Shown here in pieces: positions 9,165 through 17,140 of a stretch of 50,862 nt of DNA. The notes under the pieces are model-generated. The model saw only the letters and a program-made list of their open reading frames with translations. It made no database searches and was not told where the DNA came from. Position 1 is the stretch's first letter. Each line of letters starts with the position of its first letter. Source of the DNA: Sporichthyaceae bacterium (GTDB taxonomy: Bacteria; Actinomycetota; Actinomycetes; Sporichthyales; Sporichthyaceae); assembly GCA_036269075.1 (NCBI GenBank), contig DATASX010000129.1:1-50862 (forward strand), read 5' to 3'. The translations under genes and the position numbers were made by a program.

Positions 9165-10268
9165 TCAGCTGGGCGGGGCGTCGAGAGGGCCGACTCGGTA
9201 AGCGGCGCCAAGGCCAACCAGACCATCGAGGAAGACGATCGGCGGGAACGCCTGAGCCGGCGTCAGCGGCCCGCTCCGGTCGAACCCGGGGGCTGCCGCC
9301 CAGGCTGCGGCCCGCGCGGCGGCGACCGAGGTGAACCAGTACGCGCCCGGCGCGGTGAGGCAAGCCCGGCGGGTCTTCCCGTCAACGGATCGGGCCTCGA
9401 CCTCGACCGAGATTCGTTCGATGTCTTGACGCGGCGCGGGCAGCCGGGCGATCAGTGGGCGCAGCAGTGGATACGCGGGCGTCCGGGCCAAACCTTCGGC
9501 GAGCCGCATCGCGGCCAGTCCGACCACGCCGGGGACCCAGCCGGGCAGCGCCGATCCGGCCGTGAAGAAGACCTCGACGCCGGCGGTGTCGAGGTGGCGG
9601 GGGAGCAGGACGGTCTCGGCTCCGGCGAAACGCATGAGCGAAACGCGTTCCCCGCTCTCGAGATCCCACCGGCCACCGCGTAGTTGTCGGGGTGCCGGCT
9701 GGAAAGCGCCGTCGGCAAAGCGCAGACCCTCGCGCCGGTGGGCGCAGTCGAGCAGGGTGAGCAGCGAGCCTGTGTTGGTTCGTCCGCCGCGCACGTCGAT
9801 CACGACGGTCAGGCTCTGCAGGGAACCCAGACCCTCGGCGGCCAGCGGGGCCAGCATCTCGGCCGGAATGCTGTCGATCCCGACCGCTGGGATGAGCGCG
9901 ATCCCAGCTTGTTCGGCGGCGGGGCCGTACCGGTCGAAGATGCGGCGGATGTAGGCCTGTTCCCCACTGATGTCGAGATAGTGGACCCGGGCATCGATCG
10001 CGGCCTGCACGACGGGCTCGCCGTAGCGGGCGAACGGCCCGGCGCAAGCCACGACGGCAGCACACCCGTCGAATGCCCTCCGGAGGGCTGTCGGATCGTC
10101 GAGCGGCCCGACGCGGATCGAGACGTCGCCGTCGAGGTCGGCCTGCACCGCGGAGAGCTTCTCGCGGTTTCGCCCCACCAGCACGACCGGACCGCCCAAC
10201 TCGACGAGCCGGCGGGCCACCTGGCGGCCGGAGTGCCCGGTGGCTCCGTAGACCGCGACGCCGATCAG
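9165..10268 (-). CDS. Saccharopine dehydrogenase-like / trans-acting enoyl reductase-family protein
   Basis: This about 367-residue NAD(P)-binding reductase of the saccharopine dehydrogenase-like superfamily begins with VAVYGATGHSGRQVARR. Further motifs are ACAGPFARYGEPVV and VHYLDISGEQAYIR, as in that family. It is last in the - strand operon. No in-frame ATG/GTG/TTG lies at the natural N-terminus: a CTG at 10268-10266 overlaps the preceding hydrolase stop (CTGA), while the nearest standard start, GTG at 10334, would overlap the hydrolase by 70 bases. I chose CTG because it mimics the coupled starts elsewhere. Substrate unknown; possibly an unsaturated ring-cleavage intermediate. Confidence 0.8.
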   Translation of the reverse strand: MIGVAVYGATGHSGRQVARRLVELGGPVVLVGRNREKLSAVQADLDGDVSIRVGPLDDPTALRRAFDGCAAVVACAGPFARYGEPVVQAAIDARVHYLDISGEQAYIRRIFDRYGPAAEQAGIALIPAVGIDSIPAEMLAPLAAEGLGSLQSLTVVIDVRGGRTNTGSLLTLLDCAHRREGLRFADGAFQPAPRQLRGGRWDLESGERVSLMRFAGAETVLLPRHLDTAGVEVFFTAGSALPGWVPGVVGLAAMRLAEGLARTPAYPLLRPLIARLPAPRQDIERISVEVEARSVDGKTRRACLTAPGAYWFTSVAAARAAAWAAAPGFDRSGPLTPAQAFPPIVFLDGLVGLGAAYRVGPLDAPPS

Positions 10269-11146
10269 ATCCGCCGTTCCATCCGGGTCAGGAACTCGAT
10301 CATCAGTTGGTTGACCTCGTCCGGCTTCTCCCACTGCGGCCAGTGCGCGGCATCGCGGAGCAGGTGGAACTCGTGATCGGGGATCGCGTCGATCGCGGGC
10401 TTGACGGCGTCGTAGCTCTTGCCAGGGTTGTGATCGGTCCAGACCACCAGCGTCGGGCACTTGATGTTCGCCAGCGTGTGGCTGTAGTAGTCGGTGTCCC
10501 CGAAGGCCGCCCGGTTCATCTGCAGCACCGTGTTCATGACCTTGATCATCGTGTCGACCATGCCCGGCTGGGAGTACACCTTCAGCCGGATGGCGACCAT
10601 CTCGTCGGTCATCGAGGCCGGGTCGAGCACCAGCCATTCCAGGCGGCGCCGGATGCTCTCGGTGTTCAGGTTCTCGCCGAGTTTCGCCGTCCGCGCGCCG
10701 ATGTCGTCGAGATCCTTCAGGCCCTTCTCGTCGGGCCGGGCGAGGATGCCGGTGTTCAGCGAGAGAGCGCGGACGCGGTCGGGATGCTTCAACGCGGTCC
10801 AGCAGGCGACGCCGCCGCCGAGTGATTCCCCGGACAGAAAGGCCTGTTCGGCCCCGATCGCGTCGAGCAATCCGACGACGTGGTCGGAGAACAGGTCCAT
10901 GGTGTAGTCGTCCGGCGCGTGGCCGCTGTACCCGTGTCCGACCATGTCCATCGCCAACACGCGGAAGTGCCGCGACAGTGGGCCGATGTTGCGCGCGTAG
11001 GTCTCGGCGTGGCCACCGGTCCCGTGCAGCAGGATCAGCGGCGTGCCCGAACCGGCCTCCAGCACGCGGGTGCGGACCCCGGCCGCGTCGTAGTACCGCT
11101 CGGCGACGCCCGCGCCGACCATCTCGGACCAGATGCTGCTCACCAC
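10265..11146 (-). CDS. Alpha/beta hydrolase, meta-cleavage-product (C-C bond) hydrolase type
   Basis: This 293-residue hydrolase resembles BphD/MhpC/HsaD enzymes that split the 2-oxo-6-hydroxy-dienoate made by extradiol dioxygenases. The oxyanion segment is LLHGTGGH (about 40-46). Nucleophile Ser108 sits in GESLGG, with Asp238 (WTDHNPG) and His268 in AHWPQWEKPDEVN, the family's typical histidine motif. Start: two consecutive GTG codons at 11146 and 11143; the second overlaps the P450 stop as GTGA, so the true start may be one codon later. It supplies the hydrolytic step missing from the dioxygenase operon at 5405, which suggests that the opposing operons serve one pathway. Confidence 0.87.
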   Translation of the reverse strand: MVSSIWSEMVGAGVAERYYDAAGVRTRVLEAGSGTPLILLHGTGGHAETYARNIGPLSRHFRVLAMDMVGHGYSGHAPDDYTMDLFSDHVVGLLDAIGAEQAFLSGESLGGGVACWTALKHPDRVRALSLNTGILARPDEKGLKDLDDIGARTAKLGENLNTESIRRRLEWLVLDPASMTDEMVAIRLKVYSQPGMVDTMIKVMNTVLQMNRAAFGDTDYYSHTLANIKCPTLVVWTDHNPGKSYDAVKPAIDAIPDHEFHLLRDAAHWPQWEKPDEVNQLMIEFLTRMERRI

Positions 11147-12363
11147 GCCACCGGCAGACTCGAGAGGGAACGGAAGAATTGGTGATCGCTCCAGATCGCC
11201 TTGCCGGCAAGCGTCATGCCGGGGAGGCGATCAAGCAGGGCGGTGAACATCACGCCGGACTCGAGCCTGGCCAGTTGCTGGCCGAGACAGTAGTGCGCCC
11301 CGAAACCGAACGAGATGTAGTCGTTCGGCGTCCGTCGGATGTCGAAGACGTCCGGATCGGTGAACACCTGCGGATCGCGGTTCGCCGCGGCCAGCAGGAC
11401 CACGATGGTGTCGCCGGCCCTGATCCACTGACCGCCGATCTCGAAGTCGGCGAGCGCGACGCGTGGCATCGGCATCGGGGCCGGACTCTCGAAGCGGAGC
11501 ATCTCGTTGATCGCCGACGGCAACAGGGAACGGTCGGCCTGCAACATCCGCAGCTGGTCGGGGCGGTGGAGCAGACACAACATGCCGTTGGCCACGAAGT
11601 TGGACGTGGTCTCGTGGCCGGCGAAGATCAGCTCCATGGTCAGCGCGACCACCTCGTGCTCGGCGAGGCGACCGTCGGAGTCCTCGGCGGCGATCAGCTT
11701 GCTGAGGATGTCGTCGCCCGGTGCGTCGCGTCTTTCGGCGATCCGCTCGCGCACGTAGGCGGTGATCTCGCGGGTCGCGGTGTTCGCCGCCTCGCGGTAG
11801 GAGTCGCGGTCGCCGCCGGGCGGCGGCTCGGTCATCGCGGTCGACCACCGGATGAACAGCGGGAGGTCGCCGGCCCGCACCCCGAGCAACTCGGTGATGA
11901 TCTGCTCGACGATCGGGTAGCAGAAGTCCGCGGACAGGTCCATGTGTCCGCGGGGGACGAGCTCGTCGAGTTTGGCGTGGGTGACGCGGGTGATGCGCTC
12001 CTCCCAGGCCGCGACGCCGCCGCGGGTGAATGCGTACGACACCAGCCGGCGGAGCCGGGTGTGCTCCGGCCGGTCGTTGTAGAGCATCCGCGAGGTGAAG
12101 ATCAGCTTGGCCTCGGGATCGTCCACTATCGCGTGCTTGAGGCCGGCCGCCCGGCGGCTCAGCACCTCGTCGGTGCGCAGGATCTCGCCCGCTTCGGCGT
12201 AGCCCGAGATCAGCCAGACCCCGCTCGGTGTCTGCAGCACGGGTGCGACCTCGCGGACCAGGTCGTAGAACGCGTACGGGTTACGCCGCGTGCTCGGGTC
12301 CGCCAGGTATTGCGCCGCCTGTTCGACGACGCCGGCATCGATCTCGGTGACCCCGCTGGTCAT
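11140..12363 (-). CDS. Cytochrome P450 monooxygenase
   Basis: A 407-residue bacterial P450. The heme loop FGFGAHYCLG is at 352-361 with Cys359, the I-helix motif AGHETTS at 248-254, and the K-helix ExxR is NEMLRFESP. It is preceded by GAAGGAAAGGAA, a good ribosome site before ATG 12363. It lies between an SDR (34 bases upstream) and a coupled hydrolase. It shares only the family framework with the P450s at 1064 and 13285, so the three probably act at different positions or on different intermediates. Substrate not predicted. Confidence 0.95.
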   Translation of the reverse strand: MTSGVTEIDAGVVEQAAQYLADPSTRRNPYAFYDLVREVAPVLQTPSGVWLISGYAEAGEILRTDEVLSRRAAGLKHAIVDDPEAKLIFTSRMLYNDRPEHTRLRRLVSYAFTRGGVAAWEERITRVTHAKLDELVPRGHMDLSADFCYPIVEQIITELLGVRAGDLPLFIRWSTAMTEPPPGGDRDSYREAANTATREITAYVRERIAERRDAPGDDILSKLIAAEDSDGRLAEHEVVALTMELIFAGHETTSNFVANGMLCLLHRPDQLRMLQADRSLLPSAINEMLRFESPAPMPMPRVALADFEIGGQWIRAGDTIVVLLAAANRDPQVFTDPDVFDIRRTPNDYISFGFGAHYCLGQQLARLESGVMFTALLDRLPGMTLAGKAIWSDHQFFRSLSSLPVAW

Positions 12364-12386
12364 TGGGCCGTTCCTTTCCTTCGTTA

Positions 12387-12401
12387 CTGACGGTCCGTCA
12401 G
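12387..12401. promoter_or_regulatory. Perfect palindrome CTGACGGTCCGTCAG, TetR-type operator candidate
   Basis: Seven-base arms CTGACGG and CCGTCAG flank one T. The site covers the SDR stop codon and lies 24 bases upstream of the P450 start at 12363, so it could control an internal promoter. The shape fits TetR-family operators. A one-base variant, CTGACGCTCCGTCAG, occurs inside the flavoprotein gene at 31496-31510. The tiny loop makes it a poor terminator. Confidence 0.5.
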
Positions 12402-13282
12402 ACGCTCGCGGTCTTCATGTACAGGTCCTGGAGCTCGTCCATGTCGGCGGGCACGTGGTAGCCGTCCTCGGCGAGGATCACGCCCAGGTGGGCGGCGACG
12501 TCCTCGACAGTCATGTCGCGGTTCACGTAGCCGGTCGTCTCGCCGACGAAGATCCGGGCCACCCGACCCGCACCCACGGCGAAGGCCTGACCGCTGACCG
12601 GGCAACTCTCGTGGACCAGGAACGCGGCCGCGGGCGCAACCAACTCCGGCGGAGCGTTGTCCGCGACCCACTGCATTCGCGGGGTGAGCGTCAGCTCGGA
12701 GACCAGCCGGGTGTAGGCGCACGGCGAGATGAGGTTGACCGCGATGTCGCAGGCCCTGCCGCGGACGGCGAGGCACTTGCCGAGGCCGAACACGCCCATC
12801 TTCGAGGCGCCGTAGGACTGCATCGGGCCCGAGCCGAACAATCCCGAGCTCGACGTTGTCAGCAGGATCCGCCCGTAGCGCTGCTCCTGCATCGTCGGCC
12901 AGACGGCTTCGGTGAGCCAGTGCGCGGCGGACAGATTGACGGCGACGAGCTCGTCGTACGTGCCGTTGACGAACCCGGCATTGTGAATGAGGACGTCGAT
13001 GCGGCCGAACTGCTCGAGAGCGGCGGAGATCAGGGCCTGCGCCCCGGGCTGTTCGGCCACACTGTGGGTGTCGGCGACGGCGGTCCCACCGGCGTCCAGG
13101 ATCTCCCGCGCGACCTGTTCGGCAGGCTCTGCCGACGAGCCCGCGCCGTTACTCGCCGCGCCGAGGTCGTTGACGACCACGGCGGCTCCGCGACTACCGA
13201 GCAGGCGCGCGTACTCGCGGCCGACACCTCGGCCGGCGCCGGTGATGACGGCGACGCGGCCGTCGAAGCGAAGTAGCGCCAT
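12398..13282 (-). CDS. Short-chain dehydrogenase/reductase, HSD17B4-like
   Basis: A 294-residue SDR resembling the 3-hydroxyacyl-CoA dehydrogenase domain of peroxisomal multifunctional enzyme 2. It has cofactor motif TGAGRGVGR (about 15-23), an acidic VVNDLG segment, NAG motif IHNAGF, and the catalytic Ser plus YGASK. It extends about 40 residues beyond a classical SDR. The ATG at 13282 is two bases from the P450 stop upstream, so the pair is cotranscribed. It likely oxidises a hydroxyacyl-CoA or a ring hydroxyl made by one of the P450s. The related SDR at 23056 has the same extended form. Confidence 0.92.
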   Translation of the reverse strand: MALLRFDGRVAVITGAGRGVGREYARLLGSRGAAVVVNDLGAASNGAGSSAEPAEQVAREILDAGGTAVADTHSVAEQPGAQALISAALEQFGRIDVLIHNAGFVNGTYDELVAVNLSAAHWLTEAVWPTMQEQRYGRILLTTSSSGLFGSGPMQSYGASKMGVFGLGKCLAVRGRACDIAVNLISPCAYTRLVSELTLTPRMQWVADNAPPELVAPAAAFLVHESCPVSGQAFAVGAGRVARIFVGETTGYVNRDMTVEDVAAHLGVILAEDGYHVPADMDELQDLYMKTASV

Positions 13283-13284
13283 GG

Positions 13285-14556
13285 TCAGTCGGCGATCAGC
13301 CGGACGTCGCGGTAGCCGTGGATGAGCAGGCTGTCGCTGACCTCGGGCGGTTCGGCCAGCCGGAAGCGCTTGAGGTGGGGGAGCAGCGCACCGAGCGTGC
13401 GCCGCGCCTCCAGACGGGCCAGTGGCGCGCCGAGACAGAAATGCACGCCCTTGCCGAACCCGAGGTGCGGCGTCGTGCGGGTGATGTCGAAGGCGTCCGG
13501 GTCGGGGAAATGCGCCGGGTCGCGGTTGGCCGCGCCGACCAGGATCGCGATCACCGCGTCCTTCGGGATCAGCGTCCCGCACACCTCGACGTCAGTGACG
13601 GTCTCGCGGAACAGGAACTGGAACGGCGACTGGTGCCGGACCGCTTCCTCGATCGCCTGCGGCAGCAGGTCCGGCGTAGCCAGCAGGAGGTCGAGCTGGT
13701 CGGGGTTGCTCAGCAGCTGGATGACCGTGCTGCAGACGAGGTTCGTCGTGGTCTCGTTGCCGGCCGACATCATCACGAGCAGGAACAACACGGTCTCGGT
13801 GACGGTCATCCAGTCGTCCTCGACGGCCCGGACGAGGTCACTGATCAGATCGTCCTGCGGGTTCGTCTTTCGCGACTCGACGATCGGCACGAAGTACTCG
13901 GAGAACTCCTGCAGCATGGCGAGCAGGGCGAACACGCTCTCCGGGTCGCTGCGATTCTCGCTCGTGGGCAGCGTGGCCAGGACCTCGGTCCAGCGCCGCA
14001 CGTCCGCGTGCCGTGAGCGTTCGACGGAGAGCAGGTCCCCGATGACCCCGACGGGCACCGGGATCGCCAGCTCGTGCAGCAGATCGAACTCGGTCCGGTT
14101 CTCGATGCCGGTCAGGCACTCGGCCACGATCTCGTCGATGCGGGTCTGCAGCCCGGCGACCCGACGCGGGGTGAAGCCGCGGTTGACGATCTTCCGCTGC
14201 CGGGTGTGTATCGGGGCGTCGGCGCCGACGATGACCCGGGCGGTGAGCAACTCGTCGAAGTCCAACGGCAGTTGCGTCGCCACGTCCATCAACCTGCCGA
14301 GCAGTTCGGCGGCGCCGGGCGCCTCCAGGTCGAGTTTCGGCGGGAAACCGATGGTCTCGTCCTGGTTGGGTCGGTTCGAGAACAGCTCCGGGTGGCCCAT
14401 GATGAACTGCACGCCGTCGTAGCTCGAGACGGCCCAGATCCCGTTCGGGCCCAGGTAGACCGGGGCCTCGGCGAGCAGCCGGCTGTACGTGCCGAACAGG
14501 TCCTCTCGGCAGGCCGAATCCCAGGGGTCGTAGTACAACTCGGCAGTCGTCGTCAT
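13285..14556 (-). CDS. Cytochrome P450 monooxygenase
   Basis: A 423-residue P450 and first gene of the - strand operon. Its heme loop FGKGVHFCLG is at 367-376 with Cys374. The I-helix reads SAGNETTT, with Asn in place of the more common His, and the K-helix ExxR is EEAVRHQSP. The ATG at 14556 follows GAGGAC. The perfect inverted repeat version of the shared regulatory element is 44 bases upstream at 14600-14616. It is the only one of the three P450s placed directly behind that element. Confidence 0.94.
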   Translation of the reverse strand: MTTTAELYYDPWDSACREDLFGTYSRLLAEAPVYLGPNGIWAVSSYDGVQFIMGHPELFSNRPNQDETIGFPPKLDLEAPGAAELLGRLMDVATQLPLDFDELLTARVIVGADAPIHTRQRKIVNRGFTPRRVAGLQTRIDEIVAECLTGIENRTEFDLLHELAIPVPVGVIGDLLSVERSRHADVRRWTEVLATLPTSENRSDPESVFALLAMLQEFSEYFVPIVESRKTNPQDDLISDLVRAVEDDWMTVTETVLFLLVMMSAGNETTTNLVCSTVIQLLSNPDQLDLLLATPDLLPQAIEEAVRHQSPFQFLFRETVTDVEVCGTLIPKDAVIAILVGAANRDPAHFPDPDAFDITRTTPHLGFGKGVHFCLGAPLARLEARRTLGALLPHLKRFRLAEPPEVSDSLLIHGYRDVRLIAD

Positions 14557-14599
14557 CGCTGTCCTCACGCCGCTGTGGGTCCTGGCCTCGAAGGCTACA

Positions 14600-14616
14600 C
14601 AGATATATCGTATCTG
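14600..14616 (-). promoter_or_regulatory. Shared regulatory element, copy 2, perfect inverted repeat
   Basis: CAGATA-TATCG-TATCTG has perfect six-base arms and a five-base spacer. On the - strand it reads CAGATACGATAT then ATCTG. It lies between the divergent P450 (start 14556) and the dehydrogenase (start 14645), so one bound protein could serve both. The TACGAT on the - strand could be a -10 hexamer for the P450 operon. This most symmetric copy is the best evidence that the element binds a dimer. Confidence 0.72.
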
Positions 14617-14644
14617 AACAGGCCGGACCGAGGGATGTGGGGAA

Positions 14645-15505
14645 TTGTCAGCGACACGCGTGGGGTTCGTCGGTCTCGGCGACATGGGTGGCCGGATTGC
14701 GTTACGTATCGCGCGTGCGGGCCTGCCGCTGGTGGTCCACGACGCGCGGCCCGCTGCCGCGGCGGCGCTCGAGGACGCGGGAGCGTTGTTCGTCGACAGC
14801 TGTGCGCGGGTCGCGGAGCGCAGCGACGTCATCGGCGTCTGTGTCGTGGATGATGCCCAGGTGCGCCAGGTCGTGCGTGAGATGGAAATGCATCTCTGCA
14901 AGGGCAAAACCGTTCTCGTGCACAGCAGCGTCGCGCCTGCGACGATGCGGGAACTCGGTGCCGCGATCGCCGGTACCGGGGCGGCGATCCTCGACGCGCC
15001 GGTGAGCGGGTCGCGTCCGGCTGCCGACGCGGGCACGTTGACCGTGCTGGTCGGCGGCGACGGCGCGGTTCTGGAGCGAGTCCGCCCGGTTGTGGATTGT
15101 TTCGCCAAGCATGTATTCCACGTGGGCGGGCTGGGCGCCGGCGAGGCGTTGAAGCTTGCCAACAACGTGATGCTGCACATGAATCACCTGATCGTCCTGG
15201 AGGCGCTGAGATTCGCGGTCTCCCAGGGGATCGACGAGGCGGCCGCGCTCGAGGCGATCAACGTCTCCAGCGGGCGGTCCTGGGTGACCGAGACGTGGGG
15301 CCTGATCGACGACATGCTCGACGATCATCCGCAGGCGGGCACTCCGGAGATCTACGCGACCATGTCCAAGGACATGTGGCAGTCGGTTGTCGCCGCCCGC
15401 GCATCGGCCGTGCCGATGCCGCTCACCGCGTTGGGCACGCAGGTCTCCGAGGCTTACTTCCGGGAGCGGGAGGCACAACTGGCGCGGATTCGCACCACTC
15501 AGTGA
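14645..15505 (+). CDS. NAD(P)-dependent oxidoreductase, 3-hydroxyisobutyrate dehydrogenase family
   Basis: A 286-residue paralogue of the protein at 219. It has dinucleotide motif GFVGLGDMGGRIA, the substrate-binding APVSGSRPAADAGTL segment and GLGAGEALKLANN with the catalytic Lys. The start is TTG at 14645; no ATG or GTG fits the N-terminal Rossmann strand, and a weak AGGGA lies upstream. Its stop overlaps the end of the convergent livF by seven bases. Having two diverged copies, each next to the shared regulatory element, suggests that each handles a different hydroxy acid of the pathway. Confidence 0.88.
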   Translation: MSATRVGFVGLGDMGGRIALRIARAGLPLVVHDARPAAAAALEDAGALFVDSCARVAERSDVIGVCVVDDAQVRQVVREMEMHLCKGKTVLVHSSVAPATMRELGAAIAGTGAAILDAPVSGSRPAADAGTLTVLVGGDGAVLERVRPVVDCFAKHVFHVGGLGAGEALKLANNVMLHMNHLIVLEALRFAVSQGIDEAAALEAINVSSGRSWVTETWGLIDDMLDDHPQAGTPEIYATMSKDMWQSVVAARASAVPMPLTALGTQVSEAYFREREAQLARIRTTQ

Positions 15506-16200
15506 CCGACGTCGGCCCCGACGTACTGCGCGAAGACGTCCTCGTCCGCCAACTCGCTGGGCTCGCCGGCGAAGGAGATCTCACCGCGGTGCAGCAGGTA
15601 GACGTAATCGGCTATCGCCAGCGCCCGGGTCACGTACTGCTCGACCAGCAACAGACTCGATCCCTGGTCACGCAGCAGGCTCAGGAATTCGAAGATCTCA
15701 TCCACGATCTTCGGTGCCAGCCCCATCGACACCTCGTCGAGCAGGGCGACCTTGGGCGACTGCACGTAGGTCCGCGCCAGCGCGAGCATCTGCTGCTCGC
15801 CGCCGCTCATGGTCCCGGCCAACTGCGAAAGCCGCTCGCCCAGCCGGGGAAAGGCGCTGACGGCCCGGTCGATCGACTCCTTCTCCTTCCCGTGCGGCGA
15901 TTGCAGGATCAAGTTGTCCCGCACGGTCAGGTTCGGGAAGACCCCGCGACCCTCGGGCACATGGCAGACGCCCGCGGTCACCAACTCGAACGGGCGCAGT
16001 GCGGTGACCTCCCGATCGTCGAGGGTGACGCGGCCCGACGTCGGCCGGAGCAATCCGGAGGCCACCCGTAGCAGCGTGGTCTTGCCGGCGCCGTTCGCGC
16101 CGAGCAGTGCAACAACGCTGCCCGGGGGCACGGTGAGGTTGACGTCGCGGAGCACGCGGGTGCCGGAGTAGCCCGCACAGACGTCGTGGAGCGCGAACAT
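15499..16200 (-). CDS. livF: ABC transporter ATP-binding protein, LivF type
   Basis: A 233-residue cytoplasmic ATPase of the branched-chain amino acid (HAAT) importer family. Walker A is GANGAGKTT, the signature MSGGEQQ and Walker B VALLDE, with the VSMGLAPK segment typical of LivF. It energises import by the permease encoded on the other strand at 19445. The ATG overlaps the last base of the livG stop (TGATG). In this family the transported molecule may be an amino acid, a urea or an aromatic or steroid-like acid; the catabolic setting favours the last. Confidence 0.95.
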   Translation of the reverse strand: MFALHDVCAGYSGTRVLRDVNLTVPPGSVVALLGANGAGKTTLLRVASGLLRPTSGRVTLDDREVTALRPFELVTAGVCHVPEGRGVFPNLTVRDNLILQSPHGKEKESIDRAVSAFPRLGERLSQLAGTMSGGEQQMLALARTYVQSPKVALLDEVSMGLAPKIVDEIFEFLSLLRDQGSSLLLVEQYVTRALAIADYVYLLHRGEISFAGEPSELADEDVFAQYVGADVGH

Positions 16201-17000
16201 CAGTGACCTCCTCCGGCCGACACCAGGTCCGCCTCGCTGCCGAGATACGCGGCCCGCACGATCTCGCTCCCGGCGACCTCCTGCGGGGTTCCGGCGAAAA
16301 TCGGCTTGCCGAAGTCGAGCACCTGGATGAAGTCGCAGATCCCGAGCACCAGGCTCATGTCGTGTTCGACGAGGAGGATGGCCACGCCCTCCTCCTCGAC
16401 CAGCGAACGCAGGATGCGGCCGAACTGGGCCGTCTCCGCCTTGTCCAGCCCGGAACTGGGTTCGTCGAGCAGCATCACGGTGAACCCACCGGCGATGCAC
16501 CGGGCCAGTTCGACCAGACGTCGTTGGCCGGTGGAGAGGTCCGCGGGTCGCCGCCCGGCGAGGTCTCCGATGCCGCACCGGTCCATCGCGGCCTGGGCCG
16601 CGCGGCGTACCGCCGTCGCGTTCGATCGGCTGCACCGCAGGTGGCGCCAGGGCCGCGATCCGGCGAGCCCGGCCTCCTTGCCGAGTGCGACGTTCTCGCG
16701 GACCAGCAGCGAGTCGAACAGTTCCATGCGCTGGAAGGTCCGGCCCAGCCCGTGCTGGGCGCGGACCTGCGGCGGCGCGTGGGTCACATCGGTGCCGAAC
16801 AGGTGGACGGTCCCGCTGGTTGGCCGGACGAGGCCCGTGCAGGCGTTGAAGGTAGTCGTCTTGCCCGCGCCGTTGGGTCCGATCAGTCCGGTGATCTCAC
16901 CGGTCGGGGCACGCAGGCTGAGCCTGTCGACCGCGAGCAGGCCTCCGAAACGGACCGACACCTCGCGGATTATCAGGCCGACGTCGGGGGACTCGGTCAT
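16200..17000 (-). CDS. livG: ABC transporter ATP-binding protein, LivG type
   Basis: This 266-residue ATPase is the partner of LivF. Walker A is GPNGAGKTT, Walker B VMLLDEPSSGLD, and the H-loop is VEHDM. The signature reads LSTGQ rather than LSGGQ, a mild departure. A central insert rich in Arg (about 115-135) follows the Q-loop region, as often in LivG. The ATG at 17000 lies 31 bases from the shared regulatory element at 17027-17043, which points toward it. livG and livF form a two-gene operon divergent from the rest of the transporter. Confidence 0.95.
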   Translation of the reverse strand: MTESPDVGLIIREVSVRFGGLLAVDRLSLRAPTGEITGLIGPNGAGKTTTFNACTGLVRPTSGTVHLFGTDVTHAPPQVRAQHGLGRTFQRMELFDSLLVRENVALGKEAGLAGSRPWRHLRCSRSNATAVRRAAQAAMDRCGIGDLAGRRPADLSTGQRRLVELARCIAGGFTVMLLDEPSSGLDKAETAQFGRILRSLVEEEGVAILLVEHDMSLVLGICDFIQVLDFGKPIFAGTPQEVAGSEIVRAAYLGSEADLVSAGGGH

Positions 17001-17026
17001 GGCTCACACCGCCTTCGTGGGCATTT

Positions 17027-17043
17027 CCGCGATATCGTATCTG
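17027..17043 (-). promoter_or_regulatory. Shared regulatory element, copy 3
   Basis: Read on the - strand the site is CAGATACGATATCGCGG, directed at livG. TACGAT as a -10 hexamer would end 34 bases before the livG ATG, the same spacing as copy 4 has to its gene. The second half (TCGCGG) is degenerate and almost identical to that of copy 4 (TCGCAG). Confidence 0.7.
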
Positions 17044-17077
17044 AGGCCCCGGTCGGATAAAAGCCCTGAGCATGACC

Positions 17078-17113
17078 TTGAACACATCCTTCATCACAGA
17101 TACGATATCGCAG
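17078..17113 (+). promoter_or_regulatory. Candidate promoter containing shared regulatory element, copy 4
   Basis: TTGAAC at 17078-17083 and TACGAT at 17101-17106 are separated by exactly 17 bases, a good vegetative-type promoter. The TACGAT is the core of the shared element CAGATACGATATCGCAG at 17097-17113. A protein bound there would cover the -10 box, so repression is the simplest model. Start codon of the next gene is at 17141, giving a leader of about 28 bases. Confidence 0.6.
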
Positions 17114-17140
17114 ATTCATTGCCTTGGATGCGGAGGCTCG

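Noticed and set aside
9034-9201. GTG-started 55-codon frame overlapping the previous short frame
   Set aside because: It runs into the end of the - strand reductase, has Arg-rich composition and no family resemblance; treated as part of the degenerate stretch.
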